64,000 bases of DNA from Geomonas ferrireducens (GCF_004917065.1 NZ_SSYA01000002.1:659897-723896), one strand, 5' to 3'; counted from the stretch's first letter, positions 10,015-19,383 are shown. The notes: a model not told the origin generated them from the sequence alone. Translations and numbers: made by a program.

Positions 10015-11154
10015 TTACTTGACCAAAACCCAGTCTTTCTTCCGGACCTCTACCAGGGTGAAGGCATCCTTGGTAAGCCCTGCGTGATCCTTGGCCGAGT
10101 AGCTGAACACGCCGCCGATGCCGGCGAAGTTGCGGGTCGCTTCCAGCGCGTTGCGGATGCCGGCGGGGGTGTCGCCCCCCCTCTCGATGGCGCCCTTCAG
10201 AAGCATCATGGCGTCCCACGCGTGCCCGCCGAAGTGGTCGCCTTCGGCCCTGTAGTGGTTCTGGTAGTCCTTGATGAAGGCGAGGAGAGATCCCTTCTGC
10301 TTGTCGCTCTTAGGCAGGAGGTCTGCGACGAGGACTTTCCCGGAAGGAAGCCTGATACCCTCAGCCGCGTCGCCGGCAAGCTCGATGAACTTCTTGGAGG
10401 ATACGCCGTGGCTCATGTAGAGCGGGATGGCAAGCCCGAGCTGCTTCGCGTTCCTGGCGATGACCGCGGGACCGGGATTGGTGCCCCAGCAGATGATGGC
10501 GTCGGGCTTGGCCGACTTGATCTTGGTGAGCTGCGGCGTCATGTCGGTATCTTTCGGACCGTAGGTGTCATCGGAGACGATCTGGATGCCGAAATGCTTG
10601 GCCTGCGCCTTAAGCTGCTCGCGCCCGGAGGAGCCGAAGGAGTCGGAGACGGTAAGGATGGCGACCTTGCTCTTTTTCTCCTTCTTCAGCTGCTCATAGA
10701 TGCGCGCGACGGCGAGGGTGTCGTTCTGGGCGGTCTTGAAGACCCATTTCTTCACCGGTTCGGTGATCTTGATGCCTGCCGAGCAGGAGATGAGCGGCAC
10801 CTGCGCCTTTTCGACGACCGGGATGACCGCCATCGTGTCGCCGGTGGTGCTCGGGCCGATGATGGCGACAACCTGGTCGTTCTTCACCAGCTTGTTGGCT
10901 AGCTGAACCGCCTTGGTGGCGTCCCCGCCCGTGTCGTAGGTGATCAATTCGAGCTTGCGCCCCTTCACACCGCCTGCCTTGTTGATCTCGTCGACCACCA
11001 TCTGGGCGGTATTGCGCTCGGGTTCACCGAGAAACGACGCCGGGCCGGTCACGGCGAAGAGCGCACCGATCTTGATCGGAGGAGCCGCCAGGGCGGCGGT
11101 GGACATACAAAACAACGCAAGCGAAGCGAAAGCAGTCGAGACCAGTTTTTTCAC
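10015..11154 (-). CDS. Periplasmic amino-acid binding protein, LivK type (copy proximal to livH)
   Basis: A 379-residue Leu/Ile/Val-binding-like solute receptor. The signal peptide MKKLVSTAFASLALFCMSTAALA precedes the Peripla_BP_6 fold start IKIGALFAVTGPASFLGEP. Conserved segments include GPSTTGDTMAVIPV and SDSFGSSGREQL. It delivers substrate to LivHM. A strongly similar paralogue (11193-12335) lies immediately upstream, sharing long identical runs such as DATKAVQLANKL, so the pair arose by tandem duplication and probably broadens substrate range. The ligand cannot be decided from sequence; the neighbouring aryl-CoA genes favour aromatic or branched-chain amino acids. Confidence 0.88.
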   Translation of the reverse strand: MKKLVSTAFASLALFCMSTAALAAPPIKIGALFAVTGPASFLGEPERNTAQMVVDEINKAGGVKGRKLELITYDTGGDATKAVQLANKLVKNDQVVAIIGPSTTGDTMAVIPVVEKAQVPLISCSAGIKITEPVKKWVFKTAQNDTLAVARIYEQLKKEKKSKVAILTVSDSFGSSGREQLKAQAKHFGIQIVSDDTYGPKDTDMTPQLTKIKSAKPDAIICWGTNPGPAVIARNAKQLGLAIPLYMSHGVSSKKFIELAGDAAEGIRLPSGKVLVADLLPKSDKQKGSLLAFIKDYQNHYRAEGDHFGGHAWDAMMLLKGAIERGGDTPAGIRNALEATRNFAGIGGVFSYSAKDHAGLTKDAFTLVEVRKKDWVLVK

Positions 11155-11192
11155 GGATCATACCTCCCCTTAGGTGCGGCAAAGCCGCGATC

Positions 11193-12335
11193 TTATTTCA
11201 CGATTACCCAGTCACCCTTGACGATACGCACCATCTCGAAAGCACCGAGGTCGAGCCCGTTGTGGTCGGCCGGCGTCATCTTGAAGATGCCGGACACCCC
11301 GACCAGGCGACCGTTTTTCTCGATGCCGTCGCGGATCTGCGCCGGGGTGGTTGCGCCCTTCTTCACAGCGGCCAGGATAAGCTGGAACCCGTCATAGGCA
11401 TATCCGCCGAAAGTGGAAGCCTCGACGCCGTAGCTTTTCTTAAACGAGGTGTTGTAGTCCTTGAGCAGTTTCGCCTGCGGATCGCTGCTTTTCAGCAGAT
11501 CGAAGACGGCAAGCTTGCCTGCCGGGAGCATGATCCCTTCGGATGCCTGCGGAGTCGCCAGTTCGATGTACTTCTTCGAAGCAACGCCGTGGCTCTGGTA
11601 GACCTGGGTTTTGATGCCGAGTTGCTGGATGTTCCTGGTGATGATGGCGGGGCCGGGGTTCGTTCCCCAGCAGATGATGGCGTCCGGCTTGGCCGCCTTG
11701 ATCTTGGTGAGCTGCGGCGTCATGTCGGTGTCCTTAGGCGAGTACACCTCGTCGGCCACGATCTTGAAGCCGCGCTTGGCCGCCATCTGCTTCAGCTGCT
11801 CGCGTCCGGAAGAGCCGAAGGAATCGGAAACGGTGATGAGCGCGATGTTTTTCTGTTTCAGTTTTTCAGCCTGGATGAGGATCTTTTCCGCAGCGACGTG
11901 GTCGTTAGCCGGGGTCTTGAAGACCCATTTCTTCACCGGTTCGGTGATCTTGATCCCGGCGGCACAGGAGATGAGCGGTACCTGCTCCTTCTCCGCGATG
12001 GGGATGACCGCCATGGACTCGCCTGTGGTGCTGGGACCGACGATGGCGACGACCTTGTCGTTCTTGATCAGTTTGTTGGCGAGTTGCACCGCCTTGGTGG
12101 CATCGCCGCCGGTATCGTAGACGACAACCTCGACCTTGGAGCCGTTGATGCCGCCTTTGGCGTTGAGTTCGTTTGCAAGGAGTTCAAGGGTCTTCTTTTC
12201 TGGTTCACCGAGGAAGGAGGCTGGGCCGGTGACGGCGAAGAGTCCGCCGATCTTGATGGTGCCCGCGGCAAATACCGCAGTGGCGGTGGTCAGAAGCAGC
12301 ATGGTGATACTGATTACAGCAAGCATCTTTCTCAT
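11193..12335 (-). CDS. Periplasmic amino-acid binding protein, LivK type (distal copy)
   Basis: A 380-residue solute-binding protein, paralogous to the next gene. It has a signal peptide (MRKMLAVISITMLLLTTATAVFA), the opening strand IKIGGLFAVTGPASFLGEP, the ligand-region GPSTTGESMAVIP, and a C-terminus KGDWVIVK matching KKDWVLVK of the paralogue. The 38-bp gap and common orientation put it in the same operon. Possession of two receptors for one permease is common in liv loci and usually means two ligand spectra. Confidence 0.88.
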   Translation of the reverse strand: MRKMLAVISITMLLLTTATAVFAAGTIKIGGLFAVTGPASFLGEPEKKTLELLANELNAKGGINGSKVEVVVYDTGGDATKAVQLANKLIKNDKVVAIVGPSTTGESMAVIPIAEKEQVPLISCAAGIKITEPVKKWVFKTPANDHVAAEKILIQAEKLKQKNIALITVSDSFGSSGREQLKQMAAKRGFKIVADEVYSPKDTDMTPQLTKIKAAKPDAIICWGTNPGPAIITRNIQQLGIKTQVYQSHGVASKKYIELATPQASEGIMLPAGKLAVFDLLKSSDPQAKLLKDYNTSFKKSYGVEASTFGGYAYDGFQLILAAVKKGATTPAQIRDGIEKNGRLVGVSGIFKMTPADHNGLDLGAFEMVRIVKGDWVIVK

Positions 12336-12515
12336 CTGTTGCCCCCCCCTTCTTAGTTAACCGCATTGAATATCAACAGGTTGTACGAGATCAGTTAAAG
12401 AAACACTTAATGACGCAGGGCAATCCACCCAGCCGTCATGAGACGCCGCATTTCACACGGCCAGGAGTCCATGCTCCTCCCCAGCCCGCCCCCTCCATGG
12501 GAGGGCGTACAGAGA

Positions 12516-12947
12516 CTACATGCTGTAAAGCCTATTCCCCGGCAGCACGTTGAAGTTCTTGGAGGTCAACGTGGTGATCGCCTTTTGCGTCTCGTCGAAC
12601 CGGAAGATCATCACCGCGTTTTCGCCGCAGCGCTCAACGAACGCGTACATGTACTCGACGTTGATCCCGTCGGCGTCAAGCACCTGGAGGATGTCGGCGA
12701 GTCCGCCGGGACGGTCCGGGATCTCGACGGCAACGACCTCGGTCTTGCTGACGGTGAAGCCGCGCTCCTTGAGCACGGTCCTCGCCTTCTCCGTATCGTT
12801 CACGATGAGGCGCAGGATCCCGAAGTCGGAGGTGTCCGCCAAGGAAAGGGTGCGGATGTTAACCCCGGCATCGCCGAGGATGCGGGTCACTTCCGCCAGA
12901 CGTCCGAACTTGTTTTCGATGAATATGGAGATCTGTTCTACGTGCAT
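12516..12947 (-). CDS. Tandem ACT-domain regulatory protein
   Basis: A 143-residue protein made of two ACT domains: residues 1-70 ([22 protein letters not shown]) and 71-143 ([20 protein letters not shown]). Each has the betaalphabetabetaalphabeta pattern and the Gly-x-Leu turn where amino acids bind. No catalytic domain is attached. Stand-alone tandem ACT proteins are commonly encoded beside PaaK-type ligases, and this one lies 12 bp after the upstream ligase gene. A role as an amino-acid-sensing partner of that ligase is inference. The 180-bp gap to livK beyond it contains a GC-rich stretch but no gene. Confidence 0.85.
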   Translation of the reverse strand: MHVEQISIFIENKFGRLAEVTRILGDAGVNIRTLSLADTSDFGILRLIVNDTEKARTVLKERGFTVSKTEVVAVEIPDRPGGLADILQVLDADGINVEYMYAFVERCGENAVMIFRFDETQKAITTLTSKNFNVLPGNRLYSM

Positions 12948-12959
12948 GACTTTTCCCCC

Positions 12960-14264
12960 TTAGGCCTTGTTCCTGTTGTCGATGACGCGCTTTGCCTTTC
13001 CTTCGCTGCGGGTGATGCTCTTCGGTTCCACGAGCCTTACGCGGCAGGTGACGCCGAGCATCTCCTTGATCTGTTTCTCGATCTTCGCCGAGAGCGCCTG
13101 CAGATGCTTGATCTCGTCAGAGAAGAGGTTCTCGCCCACTTCAACCTGCACCTCGAGGGTATCCAGGTTGTCCTTTCTTTCAACGATAAGGACGTAGTGC
13201 GGCTCGACCCCTTCGACACCCATGAGGATAGCCTCGATCTGCGACGGGAACACGTTGACGCCGCGGATGATGAGCATGTCGTCGCTTCTGCCGCTCATGC
13301 GCGCGATGCGGGCATGGGTCCTGCCGCAGACGCACGGCTCGTAGGTGATGGAGGTGATGTCGCGCGTGCGGTAGCGGATGAGCGGGATCCCCTCCTTGGT
13401 GATGGTGGTGATGACCAGCTCGCCCATCTGTCCCTCGGGAAGCACCTCGCAGGTCTCCGGGTTGATGATCTCGGGGATGAAATGGTCCTCCCAGATGTGA
13501 AGACCCTTCTTCGCCTGGCAGCACTCGATGGCCACGCCCGGTCCCATGATCTCGGAGAGGCCGTAGATGTCGACGGCGGAGAGGTTCAGTTTCTCCTCGA
13601 TGTCGCGGCGCATCTCCTCGGACCAGGGCTCGGCGCCGAAGATGCCGACCCTCAGTTTCAGGTCGCGGAAGTCGATCCCCTCTTCTTTTGCGGCCTCGGC
13701 CATGAAGAGCGAGTAGGAAGGGGTGCAGGTGAGGACGGTGGAACCGAAGTCCTGCATGATCATGATCTGCTTCTTCGTGTTGCCGCCGGACATCGGGATA
13801 ACCGAGGCGCCCAGCCGCTCGGCGCCGTAGTGCGCGCCCAGGCCGCCGGTGAAGAGGCCGTAACCGTAGGAGTTGTGGATGATGTCGCCCTTGTGCACCC
13901 CTGCCGCCATGAAGGAGCGCGCCATGAGTTCGCTCCAGGTCTCGATGTCCTTCTTCGTGTAGCCGACGACGGTCGGTTTTCCCGTGGTGCCGGAGGAAGC
14001 GTGGATGCGGACGATGTCCTCCATGGGTACCGCGAACAGGTTGTACGGGTAGGAGTCCCGCATGTCCTGCTTGTAGGTGAAGGGGAGCCGCTGCAGATCC
14101 TTGAGCGACTGGATCGAATCCGCGGTGACGCCCGCTTTGGCGAGCGCCTCCTTGTAGAAGGGAACCGACTTCTCGACGCGCGCCACCATCGCCTTCAGCC
14201 TTTTGAGCTGCAGTGCCTCGAGCGCCTCCCTGGGCAGCGTTTCAAACTCCTCGTTGAAGAACAT
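12960..14264 (-). CDS. Phenylacetate-CoA ligase family protein (arylacetate-CoA ligase 1)
   Basis: A 434-residue AMP-forming ligase, paralogue of the 5270-6571 gene. It has [28 protein letters not shown] and [22 protein letters not shown]. The start at 14264 ([11 protein letters not shown]) has AAGGAG 7 bases in front; the longer frame adds an unsupported extension. It activates an arylacetate, for example phenylacetate formed from phenylalanine, or works in reverse with the 2-oxoacid oxidoreductase IorAB next door, whose product is an arylacetyl-CoA. In the reverse direction it would give ATP from AMP and PPi only if PPi is available, so the direction is uncertain. Confidence 0.9.
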   Translation of the reverse strand: MFFNEEFETLPREALEALQLKRLKAMVARVEKSVPFYKEALAKAGVTADSIQSLKDLQRLPFTYKQDMRDSYPYNLFAVPMEDIVRIHASSGTTGKPTVVGYTKKDIETWSELMARSFMAAGVHKGDIIHNSYGYGLFTGGLGAHYGAERLGASVIPMSGGNTKKQIMIMQDFGSTVLTCTPSYSLFMAEAAKEEGIDFRDLKLRVGIFGAEPWSEEMRRDIEEKLNLSAVDIYGLSEIMGPGVAIECCQAKKGLHIWEDHFIPEIINPETCEVLPEGQMGELVITTITKEGIPLIRYRTRDITSITYEPCVCGRTHARIARMSGRSDDMLIIRGVNVFPSQIEAILMGVEGVEPHYVLIVERKDNLDTLEVQVEVGENLFSDEIKHLQALSAKIEKQIKEMLGVTCRVRLVEPKSITRSEGKAKRVIDNRNKA

Positions 14265-14302
14265 GACTGACTCCTTGGACTGAAAACCAAACAATGAATC
14301 TT

Positions 14303-14416
14303 TAACGCAAAGACGCAAAGCCGCGGAGGCGCAAAGAAAACCAACAAAAAAGCATTAAGGCTTCAGGTTTATACCAGTCTTACCTTCGCGTCTTTGCGCC
14401 TTGGCGTCTTTGCGTT
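14303..14416. repeat. Inverted-repeat element built from GCAAAGACGCAAAG heptamers
   Basis: Left arm 14303-14335 (AACGCAAAGACGCAAAGCC...GGCGCAAAG) and right arm about 14384-14416 (CGCGTCTTTGCGCC...GGCGTCTTTGCGTT) are near-complements around a 50-bp centre. The arms are built of repeated ACGCAAAG units. It lies between iorB and the ligase gene and could form a long hairpin in the transcript. I recognise this as a common intergenic repeat in several bacterial genomes; its function is not established. Confidence 0.8.
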
Positions 14417-14435
14417 GAGGCCTTTGACTTTTGAC

Positions 14436-15017
14436 CTACTTAAGCCCGCGCCCCATCTGGAACGCCTTGAGGTTCACCTCAAGCGCCTTTTTCGGCACCA
14501 TCTTCTCGATCGCCTCGACCCAGTACTTCTCCTCGATGTCGAGACGCTTCGATACGGCGCCAAGCAGCACGGTGTTCGCGGCACGCGCGTTGCCCGCCTG
14601 GATGGCGAGGTTCTGACCGTCGACGAGCAGGCAGTCCGGGAAAAGGTCCTGGATCTTGAGCGCCATGTCGGCCGGGTACTGCTCCTGGCCGATGAGCACG
14701 GAGGGAGGCGCGATGCAGAGATCGTTCACCACCACGGTGCCGCCCGGCTTCAAAAGGGAAAGGTGACGGTAGCTCTCCATCAGCTCGAAGCCGAAGAGGA
14801 TGTCGCCGTCCCCTTCCGGCACCATCGGGGAGAAGACCTCCTTGCCGTAGCGCACATGCGACACGACGGAGCCGCCGCGCTGGGACATGCCGTGGATCTC
14901 GCTCTTCTTGACGTCGAAGCCAGCGAGCATGAAGGTCTCGGAAAGGATCTCGGCGGCGAGCAGAATGCCCTGGCCACCAACGCCCACCAGGACGATATTG
15001 GTTACCTTGTCGCTCAT
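14436..15017 (-). CDS. iorB: Indolepyruvate:ferredoxin oxidoreductase beta subunit
   Basis: A 193-residue gamma-type subunit of the 2-oxoacid:ferredoxin oxidoreductase family. VLVGVGGQGILLAAEIL at its N-terminus and GMSQRGGSVVSHVRYG are the family hallmarks. The ATG at 15017 overlaps the iorA stop (ATGA), which sets the start; a longer frame would run 60 bases into iorA. With IorA it makes the complex that decarboxylates aryl-pyruvates to arylacetyl-CoA and reduces ferredoxin in the cytoplasm. Confidence 0.92.
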   Translation of the reverse strand: MSDKVTNIVLVGVGGQGILLAAEILSETFMLAGFDVKKSEIHGMSQRGGSVVSHVRYGKEVFSPMVPEGDGDILFGFELMESYRHLSLLKPGGTVVVNDLCIAPPSVLIGQEQYPADMALKIQDLFPDCLLVDGQNLAIQAGNARAANTVLLGAVSKRLDIEEKYWVEAIEKMVPKKALEVNLKAFQMGRGLK

Positions 15018-16768
15018 TTTGCCTCCTTGATCGCAGAGAACTTGCACAGCTGGCTGCAGACGTCGCATCCGTTGCACAGAAGCGGATCGATGTGCGCCTT
15101 ACCCTTCTTACCGCTGGACGGGATCCACTCGATAGCGGGACAGCCGATCTTCAAGCAGGCGCGGCAGCCGGCGCAGGCGTCGTCAACGACCTGCAGCGGC
15201 GCACCCGGCTTGAACACCCCTTCCCTCTTGATGAGGACGCAGGGCTTGTCGGTGATGATCACCGAGGTCTCCGGGCGCTCCATCTCTTCGGCGATGGCGG
15301 TACGGCACTCGTCAAGGTCGAGCGGGTTGATGGTGCGCACGTTCTTCACGCCAATCGCCTTGCAGAGCAGTTCGAAGTTCACTTCATTGGTGGGGTCGTT
15401 CATCAGGGTATGGCCGGAGCCGGGGTTTTCCTGGCGTCCTGTCATGGCGGTGATCCTGTTGTCCAGGATGATGACCGTCGCCGCCCCCTTGTTGTACACC
15501 ATGTCCATGAGGCCGTTGATGCCGGTGTGGAGGAATGTGGAGTCGCCGATGACGGCCACCACCTTTTTCCTCTCCTCGGGAGGGAGCACCTTGGCAGCGC
15601 CCGTCGCCATGCCGATGGAGGCGCCCATGCATACGCAGGTATCCATCGCGGAGAGAGGCGGCATGAAGCCCAAGGTATAGCAGCCGATATCGCCGGAGAC
15701 GTAGGCATTCAGTTGCTTAAGGGTGTAGAAGACGCCGCGGTGCGGGCAGCCCGGACACATGTTGGGGGGACGCCCGGGGAGTTTTTCGACGGTAGAGGAC
15801 GCGTTCTCGGGGAGACCGAAGGCCTTCCTCACCCTTCCCGGGGTAAGCTCGCCGCAGATCGGGATGATTTCCTTGCCGATGACCGGTATGCCGATCGCCT
15901 TAACTTGATCCTCGATGAACGGGTCCAGTTCCTCGACCACGTAAAGCTTGTCGACTTTCGAGGCGAACTCGCGGATCAGGTCGAAAGGAAGCGGGTGCAC
16001 CATGCCGAGCTTCAGTACGGAAGCCTCGGGAAGCGCCTCGCGCACGTGCTGGTAGCTGATCCCGGCGGTGATCACCCCCATCTTCGTGCCGCGCATCTCG
16101 ACGCGGTTGATGGGGAGAGAGACGCCGTCCTTGGAAAGCTGGAGGGTGCGATCCTCGACCACGTAGTGACGGCCGCGCGCGTTCCCGGGGAGCATAACGA
16201 ACTTGGCCGGGTTCCTTTCGAGCTTCGGTTCCTTGACGGCGCCGATGCGCTCGCCAAAAGTCACCACTGACTTACTGTGCGAGATGCGGGTGGTGGTTCT
16301 CAGCATCACCGGGGTGTCGTACTTCTCCGAGATCTCGTAGGCGAGCCTGGTGAAGTCGAGGCACTCCTGGGAATCGGAAGGCTCCAGCATCGGGATTTTA
16401 ACGAACTTGGCGTAGTTACGGCTGTCCTGCTCGTCCTGGGAGGAATGCAGTTCGGGGTCGTCGGCGCAGACAAGCACCAGGCCGCCATTCACGCCGGTGT
16501 AGGAGAGCGTGAAAAGGGGGTCAGCCGCAACGTTGACGCCTACGTGCTTCATGGTGACCAGAGATCTGGCCCCAACGAAAGAAGCGCCGATGCCGACCTC
16601 GAGAGCGACCTTCTCGTTGGTGGCCCAAGAAGAATCGATCTCCTTGTAGCGGACGGTGTTTTCAAGTATCTCGGTGGAAGGGGTGCCCGGATAAGCGCAG
16701 GCGACTTTCACCCCTGCCTCATAGGCACCTCTGGCAATGGCTTCGTTGCCGGAAAGTATTTCCTTCAT
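15014..16768 (-). CDS. iorA: Indolepyruvate:ferredoxin oxidoreductase alpha subunit
   Basis: A 584-residue thiamine-diphosphate enzyme. The N-terminal pyrimidine-binding domain begins MKEILSGNEAIARGAYEAGV and continues with AYPGTPSTEI. The ThDP-binding domain has GDIGCYTLG and GDSTFLHTGINGL...VIILDN. A C-terminal ferredoxin domain has two [4Fe-4S] motifs, CAGCRACLKIGCP and CNGCDVCSQLC. It oxidises transaminated aromatic amino acids (indolepyruvate, phenylpyruvate) to the arylacetyl-CoA. It heads the long minus-strand row with iorB, ligase, ACT and liv genes, behind a strong promoter at 16807-16836. Confidence 0.94.
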   Translation of the reverse strand: MKEILSGNEAIARGAYEAGVKVACAYPGTPSTEILENTVRYKEIDSSWATNEKVALEVGIGASFVGARSLVTMKHVGVNVAADPLFTLSYTGVNGGLVLVCADDPELHSSQDEQDSRNYAKFVKIPMLEPSDSQECLDFTRLAYEISEKYDTPVMLRTTTRISHSKSVVTFGERIGAVKEPKLERNPAKFVMLPGNARGRHYVVEDRTLQLSKDGVSLPINRVEMRGTKMGVITAGISYQHVREALPEASVLKLGMVHPLPFDLIREFASKVDKLYVVEELDPFIEDQVKAIGIPVIGKEIIPICGELTPGRVRKAFGLPENASSTVEKLPGRPPNMCPGCPHRGVFYTLKQLNAYVSGDIGCYTLGFMPPLSAMDTCVCMGASIGMATGAAKVLPPEERKKVVAVIGDSTFLHTGINGLMDMVYNKGAATVIILDNRITAMTGRQENPGSGHTLMNDPTNEVNFELLCKAIGVKNVRTINPLDLDECRTAIAEEMERPETSVIITDKPCVLIKREGVFKPGAPLQVVDDACAGCRACLKIGCPAIEWIPSSGKKGKAHIDPLLCNGCDVCSQLCKFSAIKEAK

Positions 16769-16806
16769 AGATAGACGGTCCTCTTTATTAATGTGAGAGT
16801 CGGCGA

Positions 16807-16836
16807 AATATACTAGAGTATTGGCCGCGCTGTCAA
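16807..16836 (-). promoter_or_regulatory. Sigma-70 promoter of iorA
   Basis: On the minus strand TTGACA (16831-16836) is followed after 18 bases by TATATT (16807-16812). The iorA ATG lies 38 bases downstream. This is the best promoter of the 12-kb gene row. Confidence 0.75.
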
Positions 16837-17222
16837 CTGCTTTATAGGAACGAGTTAATCGCTAAAATAAGTATTTATGCAGATTTAGGTGCCAACAGAG
16901 TCGTTCTTTGAACCATGTTAAAAACATTTATGACATACTAAAGAAGGCATGTTTACTGTCAGAATTAACATCGTTTTGACATGCTCAAACCCGGAGGTGA
17001 AATAAGAACTTGGTGCAGTTGCTCATGGCCACCACAGGTGGCCTAACATCCCCCCCCTTTGCGAAGGGGGGCCAGGGGGGATTTGCCTTGATATCCAAAG
17101 CAATCAGCCCCAATGGCGCATAGTTGAGAATCTTCATCCCGAACACAGCAATGTTCAGCTTGTGCTCGCAGAGAATCAGGTATAATTTGCGGGTCTTCGG
17201 GAAGGATTAAAGGAGGTTCGAC
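16837..17222. other. Intergenic region between divergent iorA and YvlD-like gene
   Basis: About 390 bp without a gene. It holds one copy of the C7/G7 palindrome (17049-17086) and a TATAAT at 17181-17186 that could be the -10 of the plus-strand gene, though no clear -35 stands 16-18 bases before it. AAAGGAGG precedes the GTG start at 17223. Confidence 0.5.
17049..17086. repeat. Dispersed C7/G7 palindrome, copy 1
   Basis: CCCCCCTTTGCGAAGGGGGG forms a hairpin and is followed by a second G run and ATTTG. The same unit occurs at 19384, 26468, 59429, 63610 and, inverted, 63781 in this window, always between genes. Confidence 0.85.
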
Positions 17223-17558
17223 GTGGGACTCATCATCAAGTGGTTGTTAAACGGCGTAGCGATTGTCATCACAGCCTATCTTCTGCCGGGCGTTAGCCTG
17301 ACCGGCTTCGGTGCAGCACTCATCACAGCACTGGTTCTGGGGCTTATCAATACCTTCATCAAGCCGGTACTGATGCTGCTCACCCTCCCCTTGAATATCC
17401 TCACTCTGGGGCTGCTAACTTTCGTCATCAACGCCTTGCTCATCATGCTGACGAGCGCGTTGGTGAGCGGCTTCACGGTGCACGGCTTCGGGTGGGCGCT
17501 GCTGTTCAGCCTGGTACTCTCCATCGTGAGCTACATCCTGAACGTCATCGTCCTCTAG
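17223..17558 (+). CDS. YvlD-like (phage holin family 4) small membrane protein
   Basis: A 111-residue, almost entirely hydrophobic protein with four predicted helices, beginning MGLIIKWLLNGVAIVITAYL and containing GLINTFIKPVLMLLTLPLNILTLGL, the signature of the widespread YvlD/DUF360-type membrane family. The function is unknown; membrane stress roles have been proposed for B. subtilis YvlD. The start is GTG with AAAGGAGG 5 bases upstream. It converges on the methyltransferase gene with stops sharing the palindrome CTAG. Confidence 0.85.
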   Translation: MGLIIKWLLNGVAIVITAYLLPGVSLTGFGAALITALVLGLINTFIKPVLMLLTLPLNILTLGLLTFVINALLIMLTSALVSGFTVHGFGWALLFSLVLSIVSYILNVIVL

Positions 17559-18211
17559 ATCGGCTCTCCCATGAGCAGGCGGTTTTTCGGGGAGATGTCA
17601 CCGGGGATGGTCTGGGTGTAGACCCGGTACCCCTGTGAGCGGAGCCAGGCAGCACGCGTGACGTCGATGGCGAGTGGTCCGTCGAGCCACCCCTTCAAGC
17701 TGCCGTCATCGCAAGTAAGCAGGTCGTGACAGCACGGAAGCACCGCGACCCGGCAGCGGGCAGCGACGGCACGTCGCAGCACTAGATCGGTCAGAGCGCC
17801 GCAGGCGTGGGCTGAAACGACCAGGTCGCTGGGGCTCAGGTCTACTTCGTTGAGATCCTGCTGCAGGATTTGAAAGCGAGCGGCAGCAACCGGCCAGTCG
17901 GCGGCCACCTCGGCGGCCAGGCGCGCCGCGCTCTCCGGAATGCGAAGGTCGACGGCAACCGCAGACGATATATCGCGATCAAGGATAAGCAGCACCTGCG
18001 CCAGCAACCCATGTCCCGCGGCGAGGTCCACCACCCGTCCGCCACGGAAGCGCCGGTGCACCCTTCGCGCCACCTCCCATGCCTCGTAAAGCTCCTTGCG
18101 CGGCAGACACCCCGCCCGGCACACCGCGCGGGCAAGGCGATCAAAAAGGGTGTCGCCAGCGAAGTGCGGCAGCATGTGAGGGGTGAGACGGTTCTTCGAA
18201 GATCGGTCCAT
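17555..18211 (-). CDS. SAM-dependent methyltransferase-like protein
   Basis: A 218-residue protein. RVVDLAAGHGLLAQVLL (about residues 58-74) is a class I methyltransferase motif I; AVAVDLR is motif II; and VVSAHACGALTD resembles the SxHACGxxTD motif of the Methyltransf_32 family, followed by VAVLPCCHD. The substrate is not known. It is flanked by convergent YvlD on one side and a repeat-rich spacer on the other and probably forms its own transcript. GC content matches the core genome. Confidence 0.7.
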   Translation of the reverse strand: MDRSSKNRLTPHMLPHFAGDTLFDRLARAVCRAGCLPRKELYEAWEVARRVHRRFRGGRVVDLAAGHGLLAQVLLILDRDISSAVAVDLRIPESAARLAAEVAADWPVAAARFQILQQDLNEVDLSPSDLVVSAHACGALTDLVLRRAVAARCRVAVLPCCHDLLTCDDGSLKGWLDGPLAIDVTRAAWLRSQGYRVYTQTIPGDISPKNRLLMGEPI

Positions 18212-18223
18212 CAGCCATTTCCT

Positions 18224-18346
18224 TTACTCCCCTCGCCCGCCGGGAGAGGGGGCGGGGTGAGGGCTTCGCAATCGGCAATGTCGTCAATCAAGGCAACACC
18301 CTCACCCGCCTTCCAGGCACCCTCTTCCAGAGGGAGAGGGAACAGG
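18224..18346. repeat. Intergenic GC-rich inverted repeat (CCCTC/GAGGG type)
   Basis: Two hairpin-prone arms, CTCCCCTCGCCCGCCGGGAG with GGGGCGGGGTGAGGG near 18224-18260, and CCCTCACCCGCC...CCAGAGGGAGAGGG at 18300-18346, are complements of each other. This is a second repeat family, distinct in sequence from the C7/G7 palindrome. Only one copy is seen in the window. Confidence 0.65.
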
Positions 18347-18417
18347 GCGCAGTCGGCGAAGGGCAAAGGTGAGCGTGCTGCACCATCTATCTGAGAAAGA
18401 GACCAGCGGAGGCTCCA

Positions 18418-19314
18418 ATGGCGCCAGGCAGAATCCGCATCGGCACCTGCTCCTGGACGGAAAGCAGTCTCATCGAAAGCGGCGCCTTCTACCCGCACGG
18501 TGCCGGCACGCCCAAGGCTCGGCTAAAGTACTACTCCCACCGCTTCGACACCGTTGAAATCGAAAGCTCCTACTACCAGATCCCCACCATCGAGATGGCC
18601 AACGCCTGGGTCAGCCGCACCCCGCAGAACTTTCTCTTTCACGCCAAGGCCTTCGGCGCCCTCACCGGCCACAACATCGCCCCCAGAAGACTCCCCGAGC
18701 ATTTGCGACGGATTTTACCCGCCGCCGACCAGGAGAAGGAGGAGCTGCACCTTTCCGAACCCGAATTGCTGAAGGGGGTGGCCCAGGCGATGCTCGAAGC
18801 TTTGGTGCCGCTTAGGGAAGCCCGCAAGATGGGGTTCGTCATCTTCCAGTTCCCGCCCTGGTTTGGCTTCAGCAAGGCGAACCTCGCCTACCTGGGTTAC
18901 TGCAGGGAACTGATGACTGGAATACCTATCGCAGTTGAATTCAGGCACGGCAGCTGGTTCACCTCGCACCACCGCGACCAGGTCTTCGCCTTTCTCCGGG
19001 AGCACAAGATAACCTACATAACCTGCGACGAACCCCAGTACGGCAACCTTTCCACCGCCCCTTTCCATCCCGAAGCGACCACCGGCATCGCCTATCTGAG
19101 GCTGCACGGCAGAAGCGGCGACTCCTGGCACGGCGGCCCGCCCACCGACGAGTACCTGTACCCGGAGCAAGAGTTGGAGGAGATCGCGCAGCACGCCTTG
19201 CGCCTGAGCGAGACGGCCCGAACGACCTTCATCATGTTCAACAACTGCCGCTGCGGCTACGCCGCCCAAAACGCCCTGCGCATGCGAGACCACTACCTCC
19301 GCAACTGTGAATAA
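18418..19314 (+). CDS. DUF72 (YecE-like) protein
   Basis: A 298-residue member of the YecE/DUF72 TIM-barrel family. The opening RIRIGTCSWTESSLI, the YYSHRFDTVEIESSYYQIP strand and the C-terminal FIMFNNCRCGYAAQNALRM are typical. The biochemical role is unknown; structures in the family resemble endonuclease-IV-like barrels. The ATG at 18418 has GCGGAGG 6 bases upstream. Confidence 0.88.
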   Translation: MAPGRIRIGTCSWTESSLIESGAFYPHGAGTPKARLKYYSHRFDTVEIESSYYQIPTIEMANAWVSRTPQNFLFHAKAFGALTGHNIAPRRLPEHLRRILPAADQEKEELHLSEPELLKGVAQAMLEALVPLREARKMGFVIFQFPPWFGFSKANLAYLGYCRELMTGIPIAVEFRHGSWFTSHHRDQVFAFLREHKITYITCDEPQYGNLSTAPFHPEATTGIAYLRLHGRSGDSWHGGPPTDEYLYPEQELEEIAQHALRLSETARTTFIMFNNCRCGYAAQNALRMRDHYLRNCE

Positions 19315-19383
19315 ACGAGGAAGTTTTTTCGGGCACGGGAAATGTAGAATAACCGCATCAATGAAGTGCTGCACGAGCCCTGA

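Noticed and set aside
12438-14270. Very long plus-strand open frame of 610 codons
   Set aside because: It is antisense to the ACT and ligase genes; long antisense frames are expected in GC-rich DNA with this codon use.
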